The notes below the pieces were generated by a model. The model was not told the DNA's origin, made no database searches, and saw only the letters and a list, made by a program, of their open reading frames with translations. From positions 310,001 through 374,000 of the forward strand of contig NW_027478778.1 in assembly GCF_051014685.1 (NCBI RefSeq): 64,000 bases of DNA, written 5' to 3'. Shown piece by piece: positions 36,055 to 49,000 of this stretch; within the stretch, counting starts at the first letter, position 1, and each line of letters starts with the position of its first letter. The position numbers and the translations under genes were made by a program. The DNA comes from Ptiloglossa arizonensis (lineage: Eukaryota > Arthropoda > Insecta > Hymenoptera > Colletidae).

Positions 36055-39000
36055 GATGCAACAGGAATTTTTGGGTTAGGTCAATCCGTTCGCGAGATAT
36101 GGGACTTTGAAGCTAAGAAATGGTTGAGAAGACAACAAATTTTTCGCACTTGTGCTGCACCAAACGCTTAACCAGAATGGCCTAGGGAAAAAATACACAT
36201 ACCGTTGTAACCGGGCGAGTTTCTACTTTCCGACGCAAAAGGAATTTTTTGGTTTGGTCAATCGGTTCGTGAGATATGGCAAATTGATGCTAAGAAATGG
36301 TTGAGAAGACAACAAATTTTTCGCAATTCTGCTGCTCCAAACGCTTAACCAGAATGGCCTGGGGAAAAAATACACATACCGTTGTAATCGGGCGAGTTTC
36401 TACTTTCAGACGCAGAAGGAATTTTTGGGTGTGGTCAATCCGTTCGCGAGATATGGGACTTTGAATCTAAGAAATGGTTGAGAAGATAACAAATTTTTCG
36501 CAATTCTGCTGCTCCAATCGCTTAACCAGAATGGCCTAGGGGAAAAATACACGTACCGTTGTAATCGGGCGAGTTTCTACTTTCAAATGCAATAGGAACT
36601 TTTGGTTTAGGTCAATCCGTTCGCGAGATATGGGAGTTTGAAGCTAAGAAATGGTTGAGAAGACAAAAAATTTTTCGCAATTCTGCTGCTCCAAACGCTT
36701 AACCAGAATGGCCTAGGGAAAAAAATACACATACCGTTGTAATCGGGCGAGTTTCTACTTTCAGATGCAACAGCAATTTTTGGGTTAGGTCAATCCGTTC
36801 GCGAGATATGGGAGTTTGAAGCCAAGAAATGGTTGAGAAGGCAACAAATTTTTCGCAATTCTGCTGCTCCAAACGCTTAACCAGAATGGCCTAGGGAAAA
36901 AATACACATACCGTTGTAATCGGGCGAGTTTCTACTTTCAGATGCAATAGGAATTTTTGGGTTAGGTCAATCCGTTCGCGAGATATGGGAGTTTGAAGCC
37001 AAGGAATGGTAGAGAAGGCAAACAATTTTTCACAATTCTGCTGCTCCAAACGCTTAACCAGAATGGCCTAGGGAAAAAATACACATACCGTTGTAATCGG
37101 GCGAGTTTCTACTTTCAGATGCAACAACAATTTTTGGGTTAGGTCAATCCGTTCGCGAGATATGGGAGTTTGAAGCCAAGAAATGGTTGAGAAGACAACA
37201 AATTTTTCGCAATTCTGCTGCTCCAGACGCTTAACCAGAATGGCCTAGGGAGAAAATACCCATACCGTTGTAATCGGGCGAGTTTCTACTTTCAGACGCA
37301 GAAGGAATTTTTGGGTTTGGTCAATCCTTTCGCGAGATGTGGGACTTTGAATCTAAGAAATGGTTGAGAAGACAACAAATTTTTCGCAATTCTGCTGCTC
37401 CAATCGCTTAACCAGAATGGCCTAGGGGAAAAATACACGTACCGTTGTAATCGGGCTAGTTTCTACTTTCAAATGCAATAGGAATTTTTGGGTTAGGTCA
37501 ATCGGTTCGCGAGATATGGGAGTTTGAAGCTAAGAAATGGATGAGAAGACAAAAAATTTTTCGCAATTCTGCTGCTCCAAACGCTTAACCATAATGGCCT
37601 AGGGAAAAAATACACATACCGTTGTAATCGGGCGAGTTTCTACTTTCAGATGCAACAGCAATTTTTGGGTTAGGTCAATCCGTTCGCGAGATATGGGAGT
37701 TTGAAGCCAAGAAATGGTTGAGAAGACAACAAATTTTTCGCAATTCTGCTGCTCCAGACGCTTAACCAGTATGGCCTAGGGAGAAAATACACATACCGTT
37801 GTAATCGGGCGAGTTTCTACTTTCCGACGCAGAAGGAATTTTTGGGTTTGGTCAATCCGTTCGCGAGATATGGGACTTTGAATCTAAGAAATGGTTGAGA
37901 AGACAACAAATTTTTCGCAATTCTGCTGCTCCAATCGCTTAACCAGAATGGCCTAGGGGAAAAATACACATACCGTTGTAATCGGGCGAGTTTCTACTTT
38001 CAGATGCAACAGCAATTTTTGGGTTAGGTCAATCCGTTCGCGAGATATGGGAGTTTGAAGCCAAGAAATGGTTGAGAAGACAACAAATTTTTCGCAATTC
38101 TGCTGCTCCAGACGCTTAACCAGTATGGCCTAGGGAGAAAATACACATACCGTTGTAATTGGGCGAGTTTCTACTTTCCGACGCAGAAGGAATTTTTGGG
38201 TTTGGTCAATCCGTTCGCGAGATATGGGACTTTGAATCTAAGAAATGGTTGAGAAGACAACAAATTTTTCGCAATTCTGCTGCTCCAATCGCTTAACCAG
38301 AATGGCCTAGGGGAAAAATACACGTACCGTTGTAATCGGGCGAGTTTCTACTTTCAAATGCAATAGGAATTTTTGGGTTAGGTCAATTCGTTCGCGAGAT
38401 ATGGGAGTTGGAAGCTAAGAAATGGTTGAGAAGAGAACAAATTGTTCGCAATTCTGCTGCTCCAAACGCTTAACCAGAATGGACTAGGGAAAAAATACGC
38501 ATACCGTTGTAATCGGGCGAGTTTCTGCTTTCTGATGCAACAGGAATTTTTGGGTTAGGTAAATCCGTTCGCGAGATATGGGAGTTTGAAGTCAAGAAAT
38601 GGTTGATAAGGCAAAAAATTTTTCGCAATTCTGCTGCTCCAAACGCTTAACCAGAATGGCCTAGGGAAAAAATACACGTACCGTTGTAATCGGGCGAGTT
38701 TCTACTTTCAGATGCAATAGGAATTTTTGGGTTAGGTCAATCCGTTCGCGAGATATGGGAGTTGGAAGCTAAGAAATGGTTGAGAAGAGAACAAATTGTT
38801 CGCAATTCTGCTGCTCCAAACGCTTAACCAGGATGGCCTAGGGAAAAAATACACATACCGTTGTAATCGGGCGAGTTTCTACTTTCAGATGCAACAGCAA
38901 TTTTTGGGTTAGGTCAATCCGTTCGCGAGATATGGGAGTTTGAAGCCAAGAAATGGTTGAGAAGACAACAAATTTTTCGCAATTCTGCTGCTCCAAACGC

Positions 39001-42000
39001 TTAACCAGAATGGCCTAGGGAAAAAATACACATACCGTTGTAATCGGGCGAGTTTCTACTTTCAGATGCAACAGCAAATTTTGGGTTTGGTCTATCCGTT
39101 CGCGAGATATGGGAGTTTGAAGCCAAGAAATGGTTGGGAAGACAAATAATTTTTCGCAATTCTGCTGCTCCAGACGCTTAAGCAGAATGGCCTAGGGAGA
39201 AAATACACATACCGTTGTAATCGGGCGAGTTTCTACTTTCAAACGCAGAAGGAATTTTTGGGTTTGGTCAATCCGTTCGCGAGATATGGGACTTTGAATC
39301 TAAGAAATGGTTGAGAAGACAACAAATTTTTCGCAATTCTGCTGCTCCAATCGCTTAACCAGAATGGCCTAGGGGAAAAATACACGTACCGTTGTAATCG
39401 GGCGAGTTTCTACTTTCAAATGCAATAGGAATTTTTGGGTTAGGTCAATCCGTTCGCGAGATATGGGGGTTTGAAGCTAAGAAATGGTTGAGAAGACAAA
39501 AAATTTTTCGCAATTCTGCTGCTCCAAACGCTTAACCAGAATGGCCTAGGGAAAAAATACACATACCGTTGTAATCGGGCGAGTTTCTACTTTCAGATGC
39601 AACAGCAATTTTTGGGTTAGGTCAATCCGTTCGCGAGATATGGGAGTTTGAAGCCAAGAAATGGTTGAGAAGACAACAAATTTTTCGCAATTCTGCTGCT
39701 CCAAACGCTTAACCAGAATGGCCTAGGGAAAAAATACACGTACCGTTGTAATCGGGCGAGTTTCTACTATCAAATGCAATAGGAATTTTTGCGTTAGGTC
39801 AATCCGTTCGCGAGATATGGGAGTTGGAAGCTAAGAAATGGTTGAGAAGAGAACAAATTGTTCGCAATTCTGCTGCTCCAAACGCTTAACCAGAATGGAC
39901 TAGGGAAAAAATACGCATACCGTTGTAATCGGGCGAGTTTATGCTTTCTGATGCAACAGGAATTTTGGGTTAGGTCAATCCGTTCGCGAGATATGGGACT
40001 TTGAAGCTAAGAAATGGTTGAGAAGACAACAAATTTTTCGCACTTGTGCTGCACCAAACGCTTAACCAGAATGGCCTAGGGAAAAAATACACATACCGTT
40101 GTAACCGGGCGAGTTTCTACTTTCCGACGCAAAAGGAATTTTTTGGTTTGGTCAATCGGTTCGTGAGATATGGCAAATTGATGCTAAGAAATGGTTGAGA
40201 AGACAACAAATTTTTCGCAATTCTGCTGCTCCAAACGCTTAACCAGAATGGCCTGGGGAAAAAATACACATACCGTTGTAATCGGGCGAGTTTCTACTTT
40301 CAGACGCAGAAGGAATTTTTGGGTGTGGTCAATCCGTTCGCGAGATATGGGACTTTGAATCTAAGAAATGGTTGAGAAGATAACAAATTTTTCGCAATTC
40401 TGCTGCTCCAATCGCTTAACCAGAATGGCCTAGGGGAAAAATACACGTACCGTTGTAATCGGGCGAGTTTCTACTTTCAAATGCAATAGGAACTTTTGGT
40501 TTAGGTCAATCCGTTCGCGAGATATGGGAGTTTGAAGCTAAGAAATGGTTGAGAAGACAAAAAATTTTTCGCAATTCTGCTGCTCCAAACGCTTAACCAG
40601 AATGGCCTAGGGAAAAAAATACACATACCGTTGTAATCGGGCGAGTTTCTACTTTCAGATGCAACAGCAATTTTTGGGTTAGGTCAATCCGTTCGCGAGA
40701 TATGGGAGTTTGAAGCCAAGAAATGGTTGAGAAGGCAACAAATTTTTCGCAATTCTGCTGCTCCAAACGCTTAACCAGAATGGCCTAGGGAAAAAATACA
40801 CATACCGTTGTAATCGGGCGAGTTTCTACTTTCAGATGCAATAGGAATTTTTGGGTTAGGTCAATCCGTTTGCGAGATATGGGAGTTTGAAGCCAAGGAA
40901 TGGTAGAGAAGGCAAACAATTTTTCACAATTCTGCTGCTCCAAACGCTTAACCAGAATGGCCTAGGGAAAAAATACACATACCGTTGTAATCGGGCGAGT
41001 TTCTACTTTCAGATGCAACAACAATTTTTGGGTTAGGTCAATCCGTTCGCGAGATATGGGAGTTTGAAGCCAAGAAATGGTTGAGAAGACAACAAATTTT
41101 TCGCAATTCTGCTGCTCCAGACGCTTAACCAGAATGGCCTAGGGAGAAAATACCCATACCGTTGTAATCGGGCGAGTTTCTACTTTCAGACGCAGAAGGA
41201 ATTTTTGGGTTTGGTCAATCCTTTCGCGAGATGTGGGACTTTGAATCTAAGAAATGGTTGAGAAGACAACAAATTTTTCGCAATTCTGCTGCTCCAATCG
41301 CTTAACCAGAATGGCCTAGGGGAAAAATACACGTACCGTTGTAATCGGGCTAGTTTCTACTTTCAAATGCAATAGGAATTTTTGGGTTAGGTCAATCGGT
41401 TCGCGAGATATGGGAGTTTGAAGCTAAGAAATGGATGAGAAGACAAAAAATTTTTCGCAATTCTGCTGCTCCAAACGCTTAACCATAATGGCCTAGGGAA
41501 AAAATACACATACCGTTGTAATCGGGCGAGTTTCTACTTTCAGATGCAACAGCAATTTTTGGGTTAGGTCAATCCGTTCGCGAGATATGGGAGTTTGAAG
41601 CCAAGAAATGGTTGAGAAGACAACAAATTTTTCGCAATTCTGCTGCTCCAGACGCTTAACCAGTATGGCCTAGGGAGAAAATACACATACCGTTGTAATC
41701 GGGCGAGTTTCTACTTCCCGACGCAGAAGGAATTTTTGGGTTTGGTCAATCCGTTCGCGAGATATGGGACTTTGAATCTAAGAAATGGTTGAGAAGACAA
41801 CAAATTTTTCGCAATTCTGCTGCTCCAATCGCTTAACCAGAATGGCCTAGGGGAAAAATACACATACCGTTGTAATCGGGCGAGTTTCTACTTTCAGATG
41901 CAACAGCAATTTTTGGGTTAGGTCAATCCGTTCGCGAGATATGGGAGTTTGAAGGCAAGAAATGGTTGAGAAGACAACAAATTTTTCGCAATTCTGCTGC

Positions 42001-43680
42001 TCCAGACGCTTAACCAGTATGGCCTAGGGAGAAAATACACATACCGTTGTAATTGGGCGAGTTTCTACTTTCCGACGCAGAAGGAATTTTTGGGTTTGGT
42101 CAATCCGTTCGCGAGATATGGGACTTTGAATCTAAGAAATGGTTGAGAAGACAACAAATTTTTCGCAATTCTGCTGCTCCAATTGCTTAACCAGAATGGC
42201 CTAGGGGAAAAATACACGTACCGTTGTAATCGGGCGAGTTTCTACTTTCAGATGCAACAGCAATTTTTGGGTTAGGTCAATCCGTTCGCGAGATATGGGA
42301 GTTTGAAGCCAAGAAATGGTTGAGAAGACAACAAATTTTTCGCAATTCTGCTGCTCCAAACGCTTAACCAGAATGGCCTAGGGAAAAAATACACGTACCG
42401 TTGTAATCGGGCGAGTTTCTACTTTCAGATGCAATAGGAATTTTTGGGTTAGGTCAATCCGTTCGCGAGATATGGGAGTTGGAAGCTAAGAAATGGTTGA
42501 GAAGAGAACAAATTGTTCGCAATTCTGCTGCTCCAAACGCTTAACCAGAATGGCCTAGGGAAAAAATACACATACCGTTGTAATCGGGCGAGTTTCTACT
42601 TTCAGATGCAACAGCAATTTTTGGGTTAGGTCAATCCGTTCGCGAGATATGGGAGTTTGAAGCCAAGAAATGGTTGAGAAGACAACAAATTTTTCGCAAT
42701 TCTGCTGCTCCAAACGCTTAACCAGTATGGCCTAGGGAAAAAATACACATACCGTTGTAATCGGGCGAGTTTCTACTTTCAGATGCAACAGCAAATTTTG
42801 GGTTAGGTCTATCCGTTCGCGAGATATGGGAGTTTGAAGCCAAGAAATGGTTGGGAAGACAAATAATTTTTCGCAATTCTGCTGCTCCAGACGCTTAAGC
42901 AGAATGGCCTAGGGAGAAAATACACATACCGTTGTAATCGGGCGAGTTTCTACTTTCAAACGCAGAAGGAATTTTTGGGTTTGGTCAATCCGTTCGCGAG
43001 ATATGGGACTTTGAATCCAAGAAATGGTTGAGAAGACAACAAATTTTTCGCAATTCTGCTGCTCCAATCGCTTAACCAGAATGGCCTAGGGGAAAAATAC
43101 ACGTACCGTTGTAATCGGGCGAGTTTCTACTTTCAAATGCAATAGGAATTTTTGGGTTAGGTCAATCCGTTCGCGAGATATGGGGGTTTGAAGCTAAGAA
43201 ATGGTTGAGAAGACAAAAAATTTTTCGCAATTCTGCTGCTCCAAACGCTTAACCAGAATGGCCTAGGGAAAAAATACACATACCGTTGTAATCGGGCGAG
43301 TTTCTACTTTCAGATGCAACAGCAATTTTTGGGTTAGGTCAATCCGTTCGCGAGATATGGGAGTTTGAAGCCAAGAAATGGTTGAGAAGACAACAAATTT
43401 TTCGCAATTCTGCTGCTCCAAACGCTTAACCAGAATGGCCTAGGGAAAAAATACACGTACCGTTGTAATCGGGCGAGTTTCTACTATCAAATGCAATAGG
43501 AATTTTTGCGTTATGTCAATCCGTTCGCGAGATATGGGAGTTGGAAGCTAAGAAATGGTTGAGAAGAGAACAAATTGTTCGCAATTCTGCTGCTCCAAAC
43601 GCTTAACCAGAATGGACTAGGGAAAAAATACGCATACCGTTGTAATCGGGCGAGTTTATGCTTTCTGATGCAACAGGAAT
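36055..43680 (+). repeat. 22/21-monomer higher-order repeat, 2 copies
   Basis: Copy one (about 36,055-39,950) and copy two (about 39,950-43,680) match at 3,894 bp (22 monomers). Anchors are the CGTGAG unit at 36,268 and 40,162, a 7-A run at 36,719 and 40,613, and GGGCTAGTTTC near 37,455 and 41,349. After about 38,350 in copy one the offset falls to 3,717 bp (21 monomers), for example ATGCTTTCTG at 39,941 and 43,658. Copy two therefore lacks one monomer there. The shared 7-A run and GAATCTAAG..AGATAACAAA show both copies descend from one recent unit. A one-base deletion marks the junction at 39,961-39,966. Confidence 0.85.
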
Positions 43681-43999
43681 TTTTGGGTTAGGTAAATCCG
43701 TTCGCGAGATATGGGAGTTTGAAGCCAAGAAATGGTTGATAAGGCAAAAAATTTTTCGCAATTCTGCTGCTCCAAACGCTTAACCAGAATGGCCTAGGGA
43801 AAAAATACACGTACCGTTGTAATCGGGCGAGTTTCTACTTTCAGATGCAATAGGAATTTTTGGGTTAAGTCAATCCGTTCGCGAGATATGGGAGTTGGAA
43901 ACTAAGAAATGGTTGAGAAGAGAACAAATTTATCGCAATTCTGCTGCTCCAAACGCTTAAGCAGAATGGCCTAGGGAAAAAATACACATACCGTTGTAA

Positions 44000-45900
44000 T
44001 CGGGCGAGTTTCTACTTTCAGTTACAATAGGAATTTTTGGGTTAGGTTAATCCGTTCGCGAGATATGGGACTTTGAAGCTAAGAAATGGTTGACAAGACA
44101 ACAAATTTTTCGCACTTCTGCTGCTCCAATCGCTTAACCAGAATGGCCTAGGGGAAAAACACACGTACCGTTGTAATCGGGCGAGTTTCTACTTTCAAAT
44201 GCCATAGGAATGTTTGGGTTAGGTCAATCCGTTCGCGAGATATGAGAGTTTGCATCTAAGAAATGGTTGAGAAGACAACAAATTTTTCGCGATTCTGCTG
44301 CTCCAAACGCTTAACCAGAATGGACTAGGGAAAAAATACGCATACCGTTGTAATCGGGCGAGTTTCTGCTTTCTGATGCAACAGGAATTTGTGGGTTTGG
44401 TAAATCCGTTCGCGAGATATGGGAGTTTGAAGCCAAGAAATGGTTGATAAGGCAAAAAATTTTTCGCAATTCTGCTGCTTCAAACGCTTAACCAGAATAG
44501 CCTAAGGAAGATATACACATACCGTTGTAATCGGGCGAGTTTCTACTTTCAGTTACAATAGGAATTTTTGGGTTAGGTCAATCCGTTCGCGAGATATGGG
44601 ACTTTGAAGCTAAGAAATGGTTGACAAGACAACAAATTTTTCGCACTTCTGCTGCTCCAATCGCTCAACCAGAATGGCCTAGGGGAAAAATACACGTACC
44701 GTTGTAATCGGGCGAGTTTCTACTTTCAAATGCCATAGGAATGTTTGGGTTAGGTCAATCCGTTCGCGAGATATGAGAGTTTGCATCTAAGAAATGGTTG
44801 AGAAGACAACAAATTTTTCGCGATTCTGCTGCTCCAAACGCTTAACCAGAATGGACTAGGGAAAAAATACGCATACCGTTGTAATCGGGCGAGTTTCTGC
44901 TTTCTGATGCAACAGGAATTTTTGGGTTAGGTAAATCCGTTCGCGAGATATGGGAGTTTGAAGCCAAGAAATGGTTGATAAGGCAAAAAATTTTTCGCAA
45001 TTCTGCTGCTCCAAACGCTTAACCAGATTGGCCTAGGGAAAAAATACACGTACCGTTGTAATCGGGCGAGTTTCTACTTTCAGATGCAATAGGAATTTTT
45101 TGGGTTAGGTCAATCCGTTCGCGAGATATGGGAGTTGGAAGCTAAGGAATGGTTGAGAAGAGAACAAATTTTTCGCAATTCTGCTGCTCCAAACGCTTGA
45201 GCAGAATGGCCTAGGGGGAAAATACGCATACCGTTGTAATCGGGCGAGTTTCTACTTTCAGTCACAATAGGAATTTTTGGGTTAGGTCATTCCGTTCGCG
45301 AGATATGGGACTTTGAAGCTAAGAAATGGTTGACAAGACAACAAATTTTTCGCACTTCTGCGGCTCCAATCGCTTAACCAGAATGGCCTAGGGGAAAAAT
45401 ACACGTACCGTTGTAATCGGGCGAATTTCTACTATCAAATGCAATAGGAATTTTTGCGTTAGGTCAATCCGTTCGCGAGATATGGGAGTTGGAAGCTAAG
45501 AAATGGTTGAGAAGAGAACAAATTTTTCGCGATTCTGCTGCTCCAAACGCTTAACCAGAATGGACTAGGGAAAAAATACGCATACCGTTGTAATCGGGCG
45601 AGTTTCTGCTTTCTGATGCAACAGGAACTTTTGGGTTAGGTAACTCCGTTCGCGAGATACGGGAGTTTGAAGACAAGAAATGGTTGAGAAGGCAAAAAAT
45701 TTGTCGCAATTCTGCTGCTCCAAACGCTTAACCAGAATGGCCTAAGGAAAAAATACACATACAGTTGTAATCGGGCGAGTTTTTACTTTCAGATGCAACC
45801 GGAATTCTTGGGTTAGGTCAATCCGTTCGCGAGATATGGGAGTTTGAAGCCAAGAAATGGTTGAGAAGGCAAAAATTTTTTCGCAATTCTGCTACTCCAA
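44000..45900 (+). repeat. Second copy of the 27.0-28.7 kb transition block
   Basis: It is homologous to 27,001-28,720 with one monomer more. Two TGAGAGTTTGCATC units are present here (near 44,240 and 44,770) where the other block has one. A 6-T run at 45,096-45,101 adds one base. The block contains the second full box-core match at 45,648. Confidence 0.8.
45648..45664 (+). other. Second full 9-of-9 CENP-B box core match
   Basis: The same GTTCGCGAGATACGGGA occurs with the same flanking private bases as the copy at 28,478. The two lie 17,170 bp apart, which is 97 monomers plus one base. The extra base is the phase gained between them. This is a copied monomer within a copied block, not an independent mutation. 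Confidence 0.6.
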
Positions 45901-46099
45901 ACGCTTAACGAGAATGACCTAGGGAAAAAATGCACGTACTGCTGTAATCGGGCGAGTTTCTACTTTCAGATGCAATAGGAATTTTTGGGTTAGGTCAACC
46001 CGTTCGCGAGATATGGGAGCTTGAAGCCAAGAAATGGTTGAGAAGGCAAAAAATTTTTCGCAATTCTGCTGCTTCAAACGCTTAACCAGAATGGCCTAG

Positions 46100-49000
46100 G
46101 GGAAAAATACACATACCGTTGTAATCGGGCGAGTTTCTACTTTCAAATGCAATAGGAACTTTTGGTTTAGGTCAATCCGTTCGCGAGATATGGGAGTTTG
46201 AAGCTAAGAAATGGTTGAGAAGACAAAAAATTTTTCGCAATTCTGCTGCTCCAAACGCTTAACCAGAATGGCCTAGGGAAAAAATACACATACCGTTGTA
46301 ATCGGGCGAGTTTCTACTTTCAGATGCAACATCAATTTTTGGGTTAGGTCAATCCGTTCGCGAGATATGGGAGTTTGAAGCCAAGAAATGGTTGAGAAGG
46401 CAACAAATTTTTCGCAATTCTGCTGCTCCAAACGCTTAACCAGAATGGCCTAGGGAAAAAATACACATACCGTTGTAATCGGGCGAGTTTCTACTTTCAG
46501 ATGCAATAGGAATTTTTGGGTTAGGTCAATCCGTTCGCGAGATATGGGAGTTTGAAGCCAAGGAATGGTAGAGAAGGCAAACAATTTTTCACAATTCTGC
46601 TGCTCCAAACGCTTAACCAGAATGGCCTAGGGAAAAAATACACATACCGTTGTAATCGGGCGAGTTTCTACTTTCAGATGCAACAACAATTTTTGGGTTA
46701 GGTCAATCCGTTCGCGAGATATGGGAGTTTGAAGCCAAGAAATGGTTGAGCAGACAACAAATTTTTCGCAATTCTGCTGCTCCAGACGCTTAACCAGAAT
46801 GGCCTAGGGAGAAAATACCCATACCGTTGTAATCGGGCGAGTTTCTACTTTCAGACGCAGAAGGAATTTTTGGGTTTGGTCAATCCTTTCGCGAGATGTG
46901 GGACTTTGAATCTAAGAAATGGTTGAGAAGACAACAAATTTTTCGCAATTCTGCTGCTCCAATCGCTTAACCAGAATGGCCTAGGGGAAAAATACACGTA
47001 CCGTTGTAATCGGGCGAGTTTCTACTTTCAAATGCAATAGGAATTTTTGGGTTAGGTCAATCGGTTCGCGAGATATGGGAGTTTGAAGCTAAGAAATGGA
47101 TGAGAAGACAAAAAATTTTTCGCAATTCTGCTGCTCCAAACGCTTAACCAGAATGGCCTAGGGAAAAAATACACATACCGTTGTAATCGGGCGAGTTTCT
47201 ACTTTCAGATGCAACAGCAATTTTTGGGTTAGGTCAATCCGTTCGCGAGATATGGGAGTTTGAAGCCAAGAAATGGTTGAGAAGACAACAAATTTTTCGC
47301 AATTCTGCTGCTCCAGACGCTTAACCAGTATGGCCTAGGGAGAAAATACACATACCGTTGTAATCGGGCGAGTTTCTACTTTCCGACGCAGAAGGAATTT
47401 TTGGGTTTGGTCAATCCGTTCGCGAGATATGGGACTTTGAATCTAAGAAATGGTTGAGAAGACAACTAATTTTTCGCAATTCTGCTGCTCCAATCGCTTA
47501 ACCAGAATGGCCTAGGGGAAAAATACACATACCGTTGTAATCGGGCGAGTTTCTACTTTCAGATGCAACAGCAATTTTTGGGTTAGGTCAATCCGTTCGC
47601 GAGATATGGGAGTTTGAAGCCAAGAAATGGTTGAGAAGACAACAAATTTTTCGCAATTCTGCTGCTCCAGACGCTTAACCAGTATGGCCTAGGGAGAAAA
47701 TACACATACCGTTGTAATCAGGCGAGTTTCTACTTTCCGACGCAGAAGGAATTTTTGGGTTTGGTCAATCCGTTCGCGAGATATGGGACTTTGAATCTAA
47801 GAAATGGTTGAGAAGACAACAAATTTTTCGCAATTCTGCTGCTCCAATCGCTTAACCAGAATGGCCTAGGGGAAAAATACACGTACCGTTGTAATCGGGC
47901 GAGTTTCTACTTTCAAATGCAATAGGAATTTTTGGGTTAGGTCAATCCGTTCGCGAGATATGGGAGTTGGAAGCTAAGAAATGGTTGAGAAGAGAACAAA
48001 TTGTTCGCAATTCTGCTGCTCCAAACGCTTAACCAGAATGGACTAGGGAAAAAATACGCATACCGTTGTAATCGGGCGAGTTTCTGCTTTCTGATGCAAC
48101 AGGAATATTTGGGTTAGGTAAATCCGTTCGCGAGATATGGGAGTTTGAAGCCAAGAAATGGTTGATAAGGCAAAAAATTTTTCGCAATTCTGCTGCTCCA
48201 AACGCTTAACCAGAATGGCCTAGGGAAAAAATACACGTACCGTTGTAATCGGGCGAGTTTCTACTTTCAGATGCAATAGGAATTTTTGGGTTAGGTCAAT
48301 CCGTTCGCGAGATATGGGAGTTGGAAGCTAAGAAATGGTTGAGAAGAGAACAAATTGTTCGCAATTCTGCTGCTCCAAACGCTTAACCAGAATGGCCTAG
48401 GGAAAAAATACACATACCGTTGTAATCGGGCGAGTTTCTACTTTCAGATGCAACAGCAATTTTTGGGTTAGGTCAATCCGTTCGCGAGATATGGGACTTT
48501 GAATCTAAGAAATGGTTGAAAAGACAACAAATTTTTCGCAATTCTGCTGCTCCAATCGCTTAACCAGAATGGCCTAGGGGAAAAATACACGTGCCGTTGT
48601 AATCGGGCGAGTTTCTACTTTCAAATGCAATAGGAACTTTTGGTTTAGGTCAATCCGTTCGCGAGATATGGGAGTTTGAAGCTAAGAAATGGTTGAGAAG
48701 ACAAAAAATTTTTCGCAATTCTGCTGCTCCAAACGCTTAACCAGAATGGCCTAGGGAAAAAATACACATACCGTTGTAATCGGGCGAGTTTCTACTTTCA
48801 GATGCAATAGGAATTTTTGGGTTAGGTCAATCCGTTCGCGAGATATGGGAGTTTGAAGCCAAGGAATGGTAGAGAAGGCAAACAATTTTTCACAATTCTG
48901 CTGCTCCAAACGCTTAACCAGAATGGCCTAGGGAAAAAATACACATACCGTTGTAATCGGGCGAGTTTCTACTTTCAGATGCAACAACAATTTTTGGGTT

